Origin: Amoebophrya sp. A120
Lineage: Eukaryota > Sar > Dinophyceae > Syndiniales > Amoebophryaceae
Assembly (NCBI GenBank): GCA_905178155.1
Contig: CAJINV010000005.1
Location: 1,266,438 to 1,330,437, forward strand
DNA: 64,000 bases
Direction: 5' to 3'
Shown here: piece by piece, positions 9,494 to 21,800 of the stretch
Layout of the letters: each line of letters opens with the position of its first letter
Position numbering within the stretch: position 1 is the stretch's first letter
Notes under the pieces: generated by a model
Told to the model about the DNA's origin: nothing
What the model saw: the letters and a program-made list of their open reading frames with translations, nothing else
Database searches by the model: none
Position numbers and translations under genes: made by a program

Positions 9494-12081
9494 ATGTCCG
9501 CACCAGGAACAGGTACCATCAGCATGGGAAAGGCAAGCAAAGCGACGCGGCAGGGAGCAGCGGTGGGCGCCCCGCTTGTGACCAGCGGACCGGCCGCCGC
9601 CCCCCCCCCCACGCCCCGATCGACAACAAAGCCTTTGCTCCTACCGGAAAAGGCGGGTCGGCTGCGTCGCGCGAGCGGGACTACTGTGCGGGGGAAGTCG
9701 CCGCCGACTGTCCGCCCGTGTTCGGTCCGCAAGGGGATGTTGAAAGCGGATTTTTGGACAACAGCGACAAGGATCACGACGACGAAGACGATCATGTCTC
9801 TGCCGCCACCGGCATCAAGGATCATGCTGCAAAGCTACCGGGGGCGGACGCCGCGCGCTCTACCTTCGTGTCTTACGAGACCTTCCCGGCGAAACAGATG
9901 CCGGACGGCAAAAAACTCTCACAGCCGGCGTTGGCGAAGGCTTCGTCTACTGCAGCGGGGCGAGCGGTCGTCGCTGGTGGCTTGTGCTCTCGTGCTTTCC
10001 TGTGGACGTCCTGCGCCCTCATGGGTTTGTTCTTGTTCTTGACGATCTTCGGCTGGGACACTGCGGGTACTTATCTGTTATTTATATGAGGTTCAATTTC
10101 AAATCAATTATCATATGTATCACGTATCAGAGTCAGACTCATGAAGGACGATGAAGAGTCTCTTCGAAATATTTATTTTCTCCCACAGGGTTGGGAGAGC
10201 GAATGCAAGGAAGGAAAAGCTTAATGTACTGGATCTGCGTGTGCTTTTAAGCCTGGGCATACAAGACCAAGAGTACTTCTACTTGCATTCGCGCTTGAAC
10301 TTCTTCAAGGAACTCGCGAAAAGAAACACGGAATCAATGGGAGGTGGATGTCAGCGCATTTATTATTATGAAAAGGAAAATCAATAGTAATAAAAGCATG
10401 TGAAGAGAATGAGAAAATGAAAAACTAATCACAACAGTTGATGCGTGCTTCCTCCTGCAGGCTACGGTCTTGGCCGGTACCTCGACGACGAACGTTGCGA
10501 CGTTGCTCCTGACGCCGCACGACGAGGGACCGCCGGCGTCGGGAAAGAATTCCTCCGTTATCAAATGCGAAGATGTCTGAGTGTGCTGGAAGGTAACTAG
10601 AAAGACAAACAACAGACGCTTGTACTAGTCATGTAGGTTTTGCTCCTGCAGCAAGTTCAAGAGTGAAGTCTGGAACGCAGACAGAGCATGACAAATTTCG
10701 CGCAGGCTTGTCCGTGATTATGCTTACTCGGTTGGAGAAATCGCCTCTCGCCGGGAAACAAAATTTTTTGATACCTACGCAGAACAGAGTTTCTAATCTG
10801 CCTGTCCCTGTTACAGGGTCCGCATCTACTTGGGTACTTATTGCGTCCTACTTTCTCTACCAGAACCAGACATATTTGCCACTCATGAACGTGCAAATGG
10901 AACAATGGGCAGCTACATTGCGGGGGAAAGGGGGTGGAGCTACTACATCCCCAGAAGAGGCGGGAGCCGCGAACGCAACCGCTGTCGTGTCGCCGTCGTC
11001 GTCCTTCATTTTTGCGGGAGAAAAGCAATCGGCTTCTCATTCCGTGGCACAAAGCGTGGTGTTCGGCGAAGAACTTTGCAAATCGCGCGGTCGCGACGCG
11101 ATCAACCAATGGCGTCAAGAGACTTTGTCGTGGATGAACCAGTTCCGGTTCCCGTTTATGAACAGGTTGGCTCGTTTGAATTACGACCAACATCCAATGG
11201 AATCGAAGAATTTGCAAGACGCGAAAACAGCCTGCGAAAACGACCCGCTGTATGCATCGAATAAAGTATATCTGGGCCTGGGAAATTCTTGCAGAAGAAC
11301 ATTTGTCATTGTCATTCCTGTTCACTGACACGACCCTGAAGCTGAGCTTTCTTGTAATGCGTGTGCATAGTCATGCAAGAGCGGACTTTTTCGTACGAGA
11401 TACGGAAAATGTGGCCGCTCGAAAACTTCTGATGCGTCTTTGCTCTCTAGGCTTTTGATAGCAGCGTGCGCCTTCTTCCTCAAGAACTTGCGTTTCAACT
11501 TTCCAGACCTAGACATATTTGTATTTGATGCCTTAAAGGTTGGTGATTTCGAGATTGGACACTGCACTTTTTACCAACCTTACCGTGAGCTTTTCGAGTA
11601 TGATGACCCCATGTGTGTCATGGCCCGGGACGAGTTCGACGACGACGGCAGATACGACGGGACCAACCCCGACCAGGGGAAGCAACCTACCCCGGCGCAG
11701 TGTTTGGCGATCACCTTCAAAGGAGCTGTTACCACCTATGGAGCTAACGTACGCTGCAAGATGGGTGATGATTTGCGTGAAGATTCCGATGCATGGGTGC
11801 CTTATAACAAGATTCCGGAAACCTGCGAGTGGCAGGATGTGTCGGTCAAGGTTCCCGGAGGAGGCGGTGATGGTGAAGAAGAAACCTGCGTGACCGAGGT
11901 TACTGGTACTCCTGGGTTTCTTGGAGGTTTTGTTCGACCTCGCGGATGCTGCGTCCCGAAAGGCAGCAAAGAAAAGAAGATTCGCTGGAAGCTCGAACGA
12001 ATGATTCGCACCAGCGCACAAAGTTCGTCAATGGGCCCGGAGACTGGACTACATGCAACAATCTTTCACGATGAAGACTGA
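9494..12081 (+). CDS. Single-pass membrane protein of unknown function
   Basis: Starts MSAPGTGTISMGKASK. The frame must shift by one base in an 11-C run (9600-9610); the downstream frame then reads APIDNKAFAPTGKGGSAAS and on to a transmembrane segment (SCALMGLFLFLTIFGW). The first exon ends near 10066 at GGTACTTATC; the second starts near 10461 after CTGCAG and ends at 10558. The third covers about 10891-11250 and the last 11536-12081, with two diverged family A introners between. The extracytosolic part has scattered cysteines (GHCTFYQPY, DDPMCVMARDE, PRGCCVPKGSK). A type II membrane or surface protein is likely. I recognise no family. The frame of exon 2 is ambiguous by one base at the first splice. 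Confidence 0.7.
9600..9610 (+). other. 11-C homopolymer with apparent frameshift
   Basis: Upstream coding uses the frame of the ATG at 9494; downstream coding uses the frame opening at 9601. One extra C would join them. Sequencing error, slippage or a real null allele are all possible. Confidence 0.7.
10559..10890. mobile_element. Introner, diverged family A
   Basis: Left end TATCAAATGCGAAGATGTCT and right end ACCAGACATATTTGCCACTC match family A with several changes. No clear duplication remains. It separates exons 2 and 3 of the membrane protein gene. Confidence 0.75.
11251..11530. mobile_element. Introner, diverged family A
   Basis: Left end TATGCATCGAATAAAGTATA; right end has CCAGACCTAGACATATTTGT. 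Flanks CGCTG and CCTTA are diverged. Removal joins GAC-CCG-CTG to AAG-GTT-GGT in frame. Confidence 0.75.
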
Positions 12082-14360
12082 GGCCTGTAGCTGAGTGCAA
12101 TTACGTAAGCGCTTCAATAGAGAATGAATAGTATGAAACTTTAAGTGCTTTACGCTAGTACAACTCGTCTTTACTGAAGCCGCAACGAAAAGCTTTTTTC
12201 CATTTAGTTTTTTCATTTGATTTCTTTCCTTCTTTTTTGTTTTTCTTCATTTATGAAGCCTTGACATTCACTCGGTCTTACATGGGTCCTTTGCGGCTAT
12301 CGTCGCGCGAATTTCTACGCATACTTTATCGGGAAGTGCAGCGGGACGTAATATGAGCGAGACCCTGGCTTGTTTTTTTATTTTTTGTCGCAACAAGAAC
12401 AACACAAACAAAAACTGTTACAGTTAGAAACTCATTGAGATTGATATTGTCGGGCGTATCATCTGCAAACTCACGCACCCAGAGAAGATCTTCATCTTTT
12501 CACGACTAGAACAGCAATAGAACTCAAGCTCTTCTTTATTAAAAAAAACCCTAGTATATATTATGATGCAGGTGTGTTCACTCCCTCGATATGATACTTC
12601 TGGTGGATTGCTCTTTTTGTTTTGCTACCTTGCCTTCATCTTTACAGCTACAGCAACCATTCAATTTCAAAAGATTAAGATTTATACTTCTATTTTTCAG
12701 CAAGCATCCTGATCCTTTCGAACTCAAACCACTCGAACCACTTTTCAGCTAATTGCACGAAATCGCGTCTATGTGCATAGTTAGCGGCTAGGTGCAGCAG
12801 CAACAGAACGCAATACCATGCATGCCTTTCTTTTCCGTCGCAACAAAAACATATAGAAATAAAACATAAAAAATATTGCATTATGTGTCATCACCAAGCG
12901 CAAGCACAAATTACCCTGGAAGTAAGAATATCAGTCATGTTTTCTGTTTTCAAGTTCCATTGCAACAGTCTTGCCAGCGTTCGCTTGATTTTCGGCTCTC
13001 CCCTGTAGAAGTCGAAATCTCTTGCGTTCCGAAAACAGCAGCCCTGTAGCCAATTTCAAAAAAATTACTTTCTCCCACTACATGCGAAGCACTCCACCTG
13101 CAAAGCCACTCAAATATTATATATCTTCGCATACAGTAAACCAAGTAGAACTAACCTACGACCGTCGCGATGTTCTCTAGTAAAGACGGAGAAGCGAAAA
13201 GACTCCTCTGTGTGTTTTTGAAGCCTCCACAGCGTTTCGTTTTATCAACCCCCATGATTCCCACATTGTAGCCCAATATTGGAGCGCCGCCTGCTTCTTT
13301 TTTTCATCCGACTGCATCCATTTCTTAGCATTTAGCTTTTATTTTATGGGAGTTGCAGTTGGTGGGACAACGACAAAGATAAACTAAGTAGCCCCATTTA
13401 TGAATGTAAATGTTTGCCGGTCGGGTTTTTATTTAGATTGCAGCGGTACAACGACGGCTCCTTCTGCGTGCCCAACCCATACCCGGAAGCACTTTTTGTT
13501 TTTTCTATATCTCTATCACTATCTGTAGCCCCACTCGGCGGAATGAAAAAACCCACCCCGAACGAGGAAAGACGTAAAAAAAAGCGTTATAACAGCGCCA
13601 GGGCGCTCGTTCAAAACTATTAACCCCCATTTTACTTTTAGCAGGTGTTGTGAAGTCGAGCAGGTAAAACATAAGAAGAGAGGCAGAACAGTTCGACAAC
13701 AATTATCCGCAAAGCAGTTTTTTCGACGTCCCTTTCGATCCCCACACGATGAAAGCCAGGAAGCACTAGCACTTTCGCGCGACTAGACCTTCCGAGACAG
13801 GGGGGATACTATTGCTGCTCAGGAGCCACCGCAAAGTGGATGCTTATAAACGGTTTTCGAATAGTTTTACCCGACCCGTCCCCGAAAAAATATTCTCGAA
13901 TAAAGGTGAAGCTGCCTCCAAAAGGCTTCCCCCCGCGGAGGTCGTGTTGCGTCAGCAGCGAGGGATACAGCACTGACCGAGGGTGCCCTCACAAGCGACG
14001 CACGTGCTATAGGTGCGTTGGCCACCTTCATGTTTGTTCCGTGCAAAGAAATAGATACTTCTTCTTTCGTGCCAGCGTGTTAAAATGATTCTGCTATGCT
14101 TGTTGCCTCATTTCCTTCGTCGGGGCCGCGTGGTAGTACTTTCTGCCCTTGCCCTCTTCCTGCAAAACTATAGCTGTACCAACATCAACTATATGCGAAA
14201 CCACGAGAGTCACCAGCGTCAGCGAGCCCGTGTCCGAGAAACTTTCACTTGAGCCCGTGTCGTTGTCTTGAGTGTGTATCTCATATGCAAAACAAGGTCC
14301 ACGAGTGGGGACAGGGTCCCTACGCCAGGGCCTTGCTCCCGCCCCTAGTGGTGCTAGCGG
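12082..14360. other. Intergenic, no firm gene
   Basis: AT-rich, with many homopolymer tracts. One exon-like patch at 13437-13490 (RYNDGSFCVPNPYPEA after TTGCAG) cannot be joined to a neighbour. Nothing else is supportable. Confidence 0.5.
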
Positions 14361-14545
14361 GGGAAGGGTGATCGGCATTGGGGCGGGCAGCGTCCGCCCC
14401 TCGCCTCACACCAGGCGCGCGCGTAGTAGCTTGATAGTGCGCGAAACGCAAGTGAGGGAAGGGCGTTCGGCATCGGGGCGGACAGCGTCCGCCCCTCGCC
14501 TCACACCAGGCGCGCGCCTAGTGGCTTAGTGCGCGATGCGTTTTT
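14361..14545 (+). repeat. Two-copy tandem repeat, about 95 bp, with hairpins
   Basis: Units start at 14361 and 14456. Each holds a GC-rich hairpin; in the second unit (14475-14495) GGGGCGGAC and GTCCGCCCC form a perfect 9-bp stem with an AGC loop. CTCGCCTCACACCAGGCGCG is shared by both units. Confidence 0.85.
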
Positions 14546-14940
14546 GGGGAAAGGGTGAACTAGGTGTCCGGGATTTTGCAAGACACAACAAAAATAGAAC
14601 TGGAGGAAATAAATATCTCTGCGCGGCTGCATGCAAAAGAATTGTCTAATATTGCAGCGCCATTCATTCCCCATCTCGCAGGGCAAAATAAAGCAGCTGC
14701 TATTTCCTGGCGCATAATTTCAGAGATGAGCACGCACTTCTTTTGCATGGGGGCGCAAGCATTTCTTTCGGATTCTGTTAGGGGGCAGGTTGAACTTTTG
14801 CGCTTTTATCTTTTTCATTTTCTGCGTCTCGAGTGTTTTTCCTGTGAAAAATGTTATGGGCATAGGCGTTAAGTTCGCCTGCCTGTATTTTTCCTCTCGG
14901 GGGTTCGCCTGTCGCCGTTACCTGTGACAGCCCTTCGTCA

Positions 14941-15018
14941 CGGCCGCCTGTCCCGGCCATCTGTCCAAGCCATCTGTTCCGGCCACCTGAGACGGCCAAT
15001 CGTCACGGCCACCTGTCG
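14941..15018 (+). repeat. 13-bp minisatellite, six units
   Basis: Six consecutive 13-mers near the consensus CGGCCACCTGTCC, e.g. CGGCCGCCTGTCC and CGGCCATCTGTCC. Non-coding on both strands as far as I can tell. Confidence 0.85.
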
Positions 15019-15201
15019 CCGTCCCCTCTCGTCGGGGGTATGCGGGACCCCAGAGCCCGCGAGTACAGCTGTGTGAATATTAAGAGCTGCTCCTAGAGTT
15101 TTCATGGTTTCTTTTCGGCGTAGCCGCGCTGCGGCAAGGCACAACAGCAGAAGCGGCAACAGCTTTACCTTCCGAGGGCCGAAGAGCGAAATCTTGGCCA
15201 T

Positions 15202-15435
15202 GGCACTGAAAAAGGAGTGAGATTTCAGTGAGATCTCACTTTTTGGGAAACTTCATGTCTGGGCCCTCCGAGTGTGAAGGGCCCAGAAGTTGTGGGTCTT
15301 CCCGAGAAGTGGAATCTCACTGAGATTTGATTTTCTGCGAAATCCCACTTTTCGAATCACTTCTCGTGAGGTGTCTCACTTTGAGAGAGCCCAAAAGTGA
15401 GACTTTGAAAAAAGTGAGACTCCTTTTTCAGTGCC
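15202..15435. mobile_element. MITE-like element with 17-bp TIRs
   Basis: GGCACTGAAAAAGGAGT (15202-15218) is exactly inverted at 15419-15435. The 234-bp interior is full of GTGAGA/TCTCAC motifs and a nested palindrome (CTGGGCCCT/AGGGCCCAG). No transposase and no clear target duplication. Confidence 0.7.
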
Positions 15436-15870
15436 GCACTGGGCTCCTGGCGGCGAGTCCGATTTTTGGCGATAGAGATGCATCGATCCAATTTATTTCG
15501 GCGATGGAGATGTCGTTGTGGGTTGTAGTTGGAGTGTGGTGGGCGTCAAGGTTAAGAGTGAGCAACGGCATATGAGGATTTTTGACGAGCGTGCTTGAGA
15601 AGTGAGCTAAGCCTTATCAAAAATGGGCCACCGTGGCGATGGTTCGTGGTATGTTGATCAGATTAATAATGTCCATTCAAACATGGTTTGCAAGGCCGTT
15701 TTGCCTTCGTCGACATTAGTGCAGTCACTACATTAAAAACCGTTATTACCCTACTTCCGAAGATCTTCGAAGCGTCAAACTCTCGAAGGTCGACAAGCCT
15801 ACGCCTCCCCCGCGATTAAGTACGCAGGCCGAGTACAACTTTTCCCGGCACAAATCCTCCGTCGCCCAGC
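15436..15870. other. Intergenic upstream of channel gene, with repeat copy 2
   Basis: Holds the second copy of the 34-bp repeat (15529-15562) and its left-hand similarity from about 15480. No promoter motif is recognisable. Confidence 0.5.
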
Positions 15871-18800
15871 ATGGCGATCATCGCCGCCTATTCGCCTGGC
15901 GACCGAACCAGGGTCGGAAAGCTGAGCAGCGCCCCCAGCAGTGGTTCGGCCAAGAAGACGCAAAATTCGGGAGGAGGACATGTCAGAAATCTACCCGGCA
16001 ACAGCCATTATGGCTTGATAAATCGGTTCTCTTCGCCCGCTGCGATGAGTGGCAGCGTCGCAAGGGAAACCGGGCTGGCACGGATCAAGAGGAATTTGGA
16101 AATGGACGCGATGAGAGCGGTATCAAATAAACTAGATCATCATCATGTTGTACGACATCCTCGTGAAGAGTATTGCGACGTCACTGAACGACATGCAGAT
16201 TGCAGAAGTTCTTGCTGAGCTACTGCTACTTGCAGACGAAAAGACTGACATTTGTGTTGAAATTATCAAATACCACCCCCAGGAAGCTGCAGACGACGCC
16301 GATAATATTTTAGTCAGCAACGCCGAGGACATCAATATGGCCACGTCCAAAGACAATGGCACCCCCAGCTACAACGAGGCCCATACGAAAGCGAAGAACA
16401 AATTGAAACAACTCTCCCGATCGATGACGCGCGATTCCGACATAGTGAAGCGTATGCGGGAAATTGAGGAGCAGAATGCGGAGAAGTTTTCCATCGATGC
16501 ACTGGCGGAGAACAAGGGGATTTCCGTATCAAAGTGAAAAAAGCCCCCACCCCATATCGGAAACGGACGATGCGCGAATTTGTGAAGCTGTATTTGAGTA
16601 CACAAATCGACTTGTATTGCTAGAAGGCCAAGAGACGAAGCTGCGGCCTAAATTGCACGTAATCTGACATGCTGTTTCCCACTTCCAGTTGCCTCCTGTC
16701 ATCCTGGAGCTGCAAGGCTTTCCCACGCTAGACAGCACTACAGTCCGCATCTTTTGCCTTCTAGCATCACAAAGCTGATTTGTGACCACAAATCTGCATC
16801 ACAGATTTCCGTTTTGATATGGGGAGGGGGCATTTTTCATTGTAATATTCCGAGGGGATGCTGCTCGACTGGCTCGACAAGGAAGTCAACGACGAGCATA
16901 TGAAATGCAAAAGCATCGTACTACGTATAAATCGCATGACAAACTTCCTCAGCATGAAAAACAAAACTCGTGGTGCGGATTTAACTTGAGGAAGAAACTT
17001 GTAATGCATGAATGCGATTAGTACGAGTGCGATACTTTTGCACAGGATAGAGCAGGCGTGCTTGCAGCTCCCGTTCGCACTGCTCCTCGTGATTGTCTTC
17101 GCGGCCTTGTTATGCATTGCAAATGCGTCATCTGGGTCGGGTCTGGAAAGGTGCAAACCTGTGATGCTGTCTTTGGATTCTAAAAAAATCGGTATTGCGT
17201 GGCCAGCAAGAGGAGCCCAGTTTGATGTGCTACGCGGAGACAGAGGGCACTTCTCATGCGGAATAGGCATCAGGAACGCCTCTAAAAATCTGTGATGCTA
17301 GGTCACGCATCGGAGGCAGAGGCATCGTTGGTCATGCAACATATGCATGGGGGGGGCGCGCGGACCTCGCTTGCCATCTCGTTTGGTCTCGCGAAAGTTC
17401 CAGTCCCCAGTGGGTGGTTTCGGTCGGGCCGCACCCAAGGACTCCACCCACTCACCGCGCGGTGTGTGCTTTCTTTTGGCTGCATACAGGAAAAAAAAAT
17501 AAGTCCACCTATTTCAAGGGGCCGCACCCCGCTTTTTATGCCCGGCCCCGTTCCTGGCACACAGCGTGCTCCACGAGGCGGGCGCATAGATGGGCTTGTA
17601 GATCCGGCGACACTCATGTGGACATACTAATGCTTCATGATGACAAGTAAAAAATCCACTTTACAGCTACCGCTTCGCTTTGCAAGCACCGCAATCGAGG
17701 TAGTGCTGACCTGTTTTATACCGTAGTACGCAAATGTCTGACAATTCAAAAAAACAAAACTATTTCATCTTCTCGTCGCCATCATAAGTGCCTTGAGGTG
17801 CCGCACACCTCTATCTCTAGTTTCTTGTTGATTACTTCTCGCTCGTTCGGTCGCGCATGTGCGGTGCAGCTCGCTCAGAGTTTTTTGTTTTTCATGCGAC
17901 TCTGCAGCCCTCACGCATAAAGGTTTGCATGTTTCAAGTCTTTGGACTTTCATGGGCTCACGCACATCCGAGATCGGGGGGGTGGGAGGGGGTCCTCAAG
18001 CCAGAAAAAAAATCCCCCCGAGTGTGAATCGGGAATATCAAGGTGCAACATATGCATGACAAACCTGGTGGCAATCGTCCAGACCCAGACATATTTGCAC
18101 TGGATACTTGTCAGTTTTGACACTGGGGAATAAATACGTCCAGGACGTGCACACCAGCATCGATGTGTTCATTCGGGAAAATGCGAACTTCGGGTAGTAT
18201 ATGGCATGAGCGTTCTGCTTTTGCATGGTTACTTTCATAATGAAGATCCTCATTTGCGCTTCAATGCTGCGACATGCGTGCTTTTTCCTCCGCAGTTCCT
18301 CTTCCTTTTTCTTTCTGTTCTCCCTCTCTTGGCTGTTTTTTGGCATGACAGAAATTCGTTCTCTTCACTATATACAGGTTCGACCACGGCGACATGCACG
18401 GCTTGAAAGCGCTCCGAGACGTCCACACCGTTGCCGACGTCTATTCCTGGCTCCGCCTCGGCTTCGTCCCCCTCATGCTGTCTGACTCCTTCGGCTACAG
18501 TGAGCACTTGACCGACACGGTTACTGCCCCACAGACTTTACCGCCGGCCCAGCAGTTCCCAGGATACCAACGCACCAGCCCTTTACCCTCAGATCTCCTG
18601 CTGTGGAACCACTTGGTCGGCGCAGTCAGACTCACCCAAACGACGAACTCCGAGCACGGAAGCAGTTCTTGTTGGGACGTCCCGGAGGAAATCCGACTCG
18701 TTCTCAACGACAAACTGACCCCGTGTTACGGTCAGGGCGATTTCCCAACCTTGCAGCAGCATTTGGCAATCAGCAAACCCGTGGAAAGTCCCGCGAAAAC

Positions 18801-21800
18801 CGTTTTCTTACCGACAGACTTCGCGAGCCCGGGAAGCCCATACTCCTCCACCGCGGAGGTGCAAACGGCCATTGGGGACCTGGAAAAGAACCTCTGGATC
18901 ACGGAAAACGTGAAGCAGGTGCAGATTTCCTTCCTCTCCCTGAACCGGGAATTCGGGCTGTGGACGATGACGACGATTTCCTTCACTTTCCGACGGGGTG
19001 GCCAAGTGTTGAAAGACATCTACCAGCAGTCCACCTGGCTCAACTTCCCGATGGGCAACGCGCAGCCGGAGCTGCTCACCTCGCTGAACCTGTTGTGGCT
19101 CGCGATGAACTGCTACATCTTTCTATCCTGAGTAAAAACGTACCCACACCAGAGTCAGGATGAGGATTTTGCAACACAAACTGAGGAGTTTTGTGAGTCA
19201 CGCATGACAAGTTGCACTATGCAGTGTAGTGCAGGTTAGCAAGTGCAGCCGCATCACAGATTCATCTGCTCATCCTGTTCACAGCATCACAAATTCCAAA
19301 TATATTGATTCTCATATATTGATTCTCATATATTGATTCTCATATATTGATTCTCATAGTATAGCAGGTCTCTGGGGTTCTGTGTGATTCAGTCATGGAC
19401 TTCCTGTCTGCTTCTATTACAGTTGTGAGCGCAAAGCAAGGTTGAAAAATATATAAGTGCCCGGGGATGAAGAAATACTCGCGATGTTTTCGCGGTTCTG
19501 ACCCTATGCCGCTCCAGCGCCTGCGGAGGCTTGCTTCCCCAGTGACAATGGACAATGGCAATGTCCGTGCGGTTGTTTTAGCATCACAAATTCCAAAACA
19601 CGATTGGAAATGGCTCTCATGGGGATGCGCATTACAAGTCTTCCTGTCTTTGCAAATCTGCATTACAACTCTGCTGTGTGTACGTTTTTACTCAGGATAC
19701 TTTCTCCAAGAGGTCACCGAAATCGCGAAGATTTTGAAGGAAACGCGGTCGCTCTCCCGGTTCAGCCAGAAGTATTTCGGGTTGTGGAACGTCGTCGACT
19801 GGCTCACCGTGTTTTCCGCGTGCTCCTTATCGCAAGACAAAACTGTTTCACTGTGAACTTGTGATGCATAGAATGGAGCACAGAACGATTTGCCTTGCTG
19901 CACGTGCAAGACATTGGATTTTCAGGCGTGTTTTCCCTTTGGAAGCGCGCATGGCAAATTTTCTGTGTCATGTGTAGCAAACTTGTCATGCAGATCTTGC
20001 AAAGCCATCCCAGTGAAACAGTTTTTTCGTGGGATACTCCTTGATCGGGTTTTACTTCTACTTGAACACCTATGGAAGCGCCAGGATTGAAATCATCAAA
20101 GTTGAAATTATTTGTAATGCATAAAATCGATACCAGCTGATCTGAAGCCCAATTTCCCAAGTGCGCATGACAAATTTCGGCACCGTCTAAAACCAGTTTG
20201 TCATGCTGTTTAGGGACAGCAGGCGCCTAGTGTCATGCTACTTTAGCAGCTCGATTCCAAACCCGAAACAGGCTTACAATTGGCCTCATTTGCAGTCCTT
20301 GCAAGAGAGGCACTTCATGCCTTGCAATTTCTGCATGAGAAATTATTTGTATTTCAACTTTGAGGATTTCAATCCTGACGCTTCGATAACACCTTTGTGA
20401 TGGACTTGAAGACGAATTTTTCCTCTTTAACCACCGGAAGTAACTCTTTGACCAACGAGAAACTATACGACCTAACGCTGAACATCATGACGCACCAGAA
20501 CGAATTGGTCTTCTGCAGCTACCTGTACGTGTTGATATCGCTTGTCCGCTTGTTCAAGGGGTTCTCCGCGCAACCGCGGTTGGGCGTGGTCACGAACACC
20601 ATTATCAACGCGGCGGTGGACATTTTGCACTTCCTCGTGGTCTTTTCCTCGGTTTTCTTCGCGTATGCTCTTGCTGGTGTCATCGTGTTCGGCCGGCATC
20701 TGCAGGAATTCGCGACGTTAGACGTGTCCTTGACGACGTGCTGGCGGCTGGTCTTCGGCGATTTTGACTGGGATATCAAAAGGAAAAATCCCCCCTCCCC
20801 ATATCGAAAAGGTATGTCTCCGAAAATTTGCGTTGCTGATTTGATGAGGTCACAAATCACGGCTGTCTTGCAAAAAGACAAGGGCAGAAGCTTCCGCCAT
20901 ATTATGGAGGCGATTTGTCATGCTGTTGGGCCTAAAGGGGAGCCGTTTGCCATGCTAAGCAACTACTTAGACCCATACGCTCCTACCTAGCCTGGGGATC
21001 TGGCCGCAGTGTCTTACTGCAATATATATAAAGCCGATTTTTCTACACAGATCCAGCATCAGAAATTCCGTTTTGATATGGGGCGGAGGGATTTTTCCTC
21101 TCAATATGGGAGAGGACGAGCCGGATCGCGCCCTGGGAAGCGGCGGTGTTCTTCTACAGCTTCACACTTTTGGTCGTGTTGATCATGCTCAACATGCTAT
21201 TGGCGATCATTCTCGATACCTACATGGACGTGAAAGGACAGTCGACGAAGGCGGAAACCCTGTATTCCCAAGCGATCGAGACGGGTTCGAGGTACATACG
21301 GTTGAAAAAAGGCTCGAGGGTATCTTTGGAATACATCCGGAAGCACTTGTTGAGACGGGCGAAAGCGCTACTGTTGGCAGAGCAGGATGGCGGTCTACTT
21401 AATTGGGGTGTTTCGATCGAGTGTGTGCTTGTTGTGGTCTCCTGCGTCTCGATGTTCTTGTTACGCATAATCATGATAAGATGAGTGATTGCAATTGCAT
21501 TGATAGACCACTTCTTGTTGTCCGAATTCGTCTTCGACCCTAGTAGTTCCTAAATGTTCAGGTTCCTATCCCGCTTCCATCCCAGTAGTGCCCACGACGG
21601 CCGGCAATTCGGATGCCGACCCCGTGCCTGAGCAAGACGCCAAGAACGCGAAGCCACCACTTGGTCTTGCTGCGAACAAATACCTAACCACTTCTTCTGG
21701 TGAGGAGTCGGAGACCACTTTAGACGCCGCGAACAGGGGAGCAACGGCAGTAGACAAATTGAGCAAGCAGGTTTCCATATCAGACGAAACCACGGCGACG

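Larger units (their letters stand above)
19124..19699. mobile_element. Introner, family C, with nested insertion (TSD CTTTC)
   Basis: TIR TATCCTGAGTAAAAACGTAC and its inverse. Perfect duplications at 19119-19123 and 19700-19704. Joins TAC-ATC-TTT-CTC-CAA (YIFLQ) in the channel. Contains an inner 297-bp insertion. Confidence 0.93.

Noticed and set aside
10151-10387. 78-residue frame within the first intron of the membrane protein gene
   Set aside because: Low GC at third positions, and no in-frame junction to either neighbour.
13414-13623. Possible small gene or exon (RYNDGSFCVPNPYPEA)
   Set aside because: One exon-like patch after TTGCAG, but no donor, partner exon or frame could be linked to it.
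15202-15435. Treating the 17-bp-TIR element as another introner
   Set aside because: It lies outside any gene, lacks the TAT start and 5-bp duplication, and its body shares none of the introner words.
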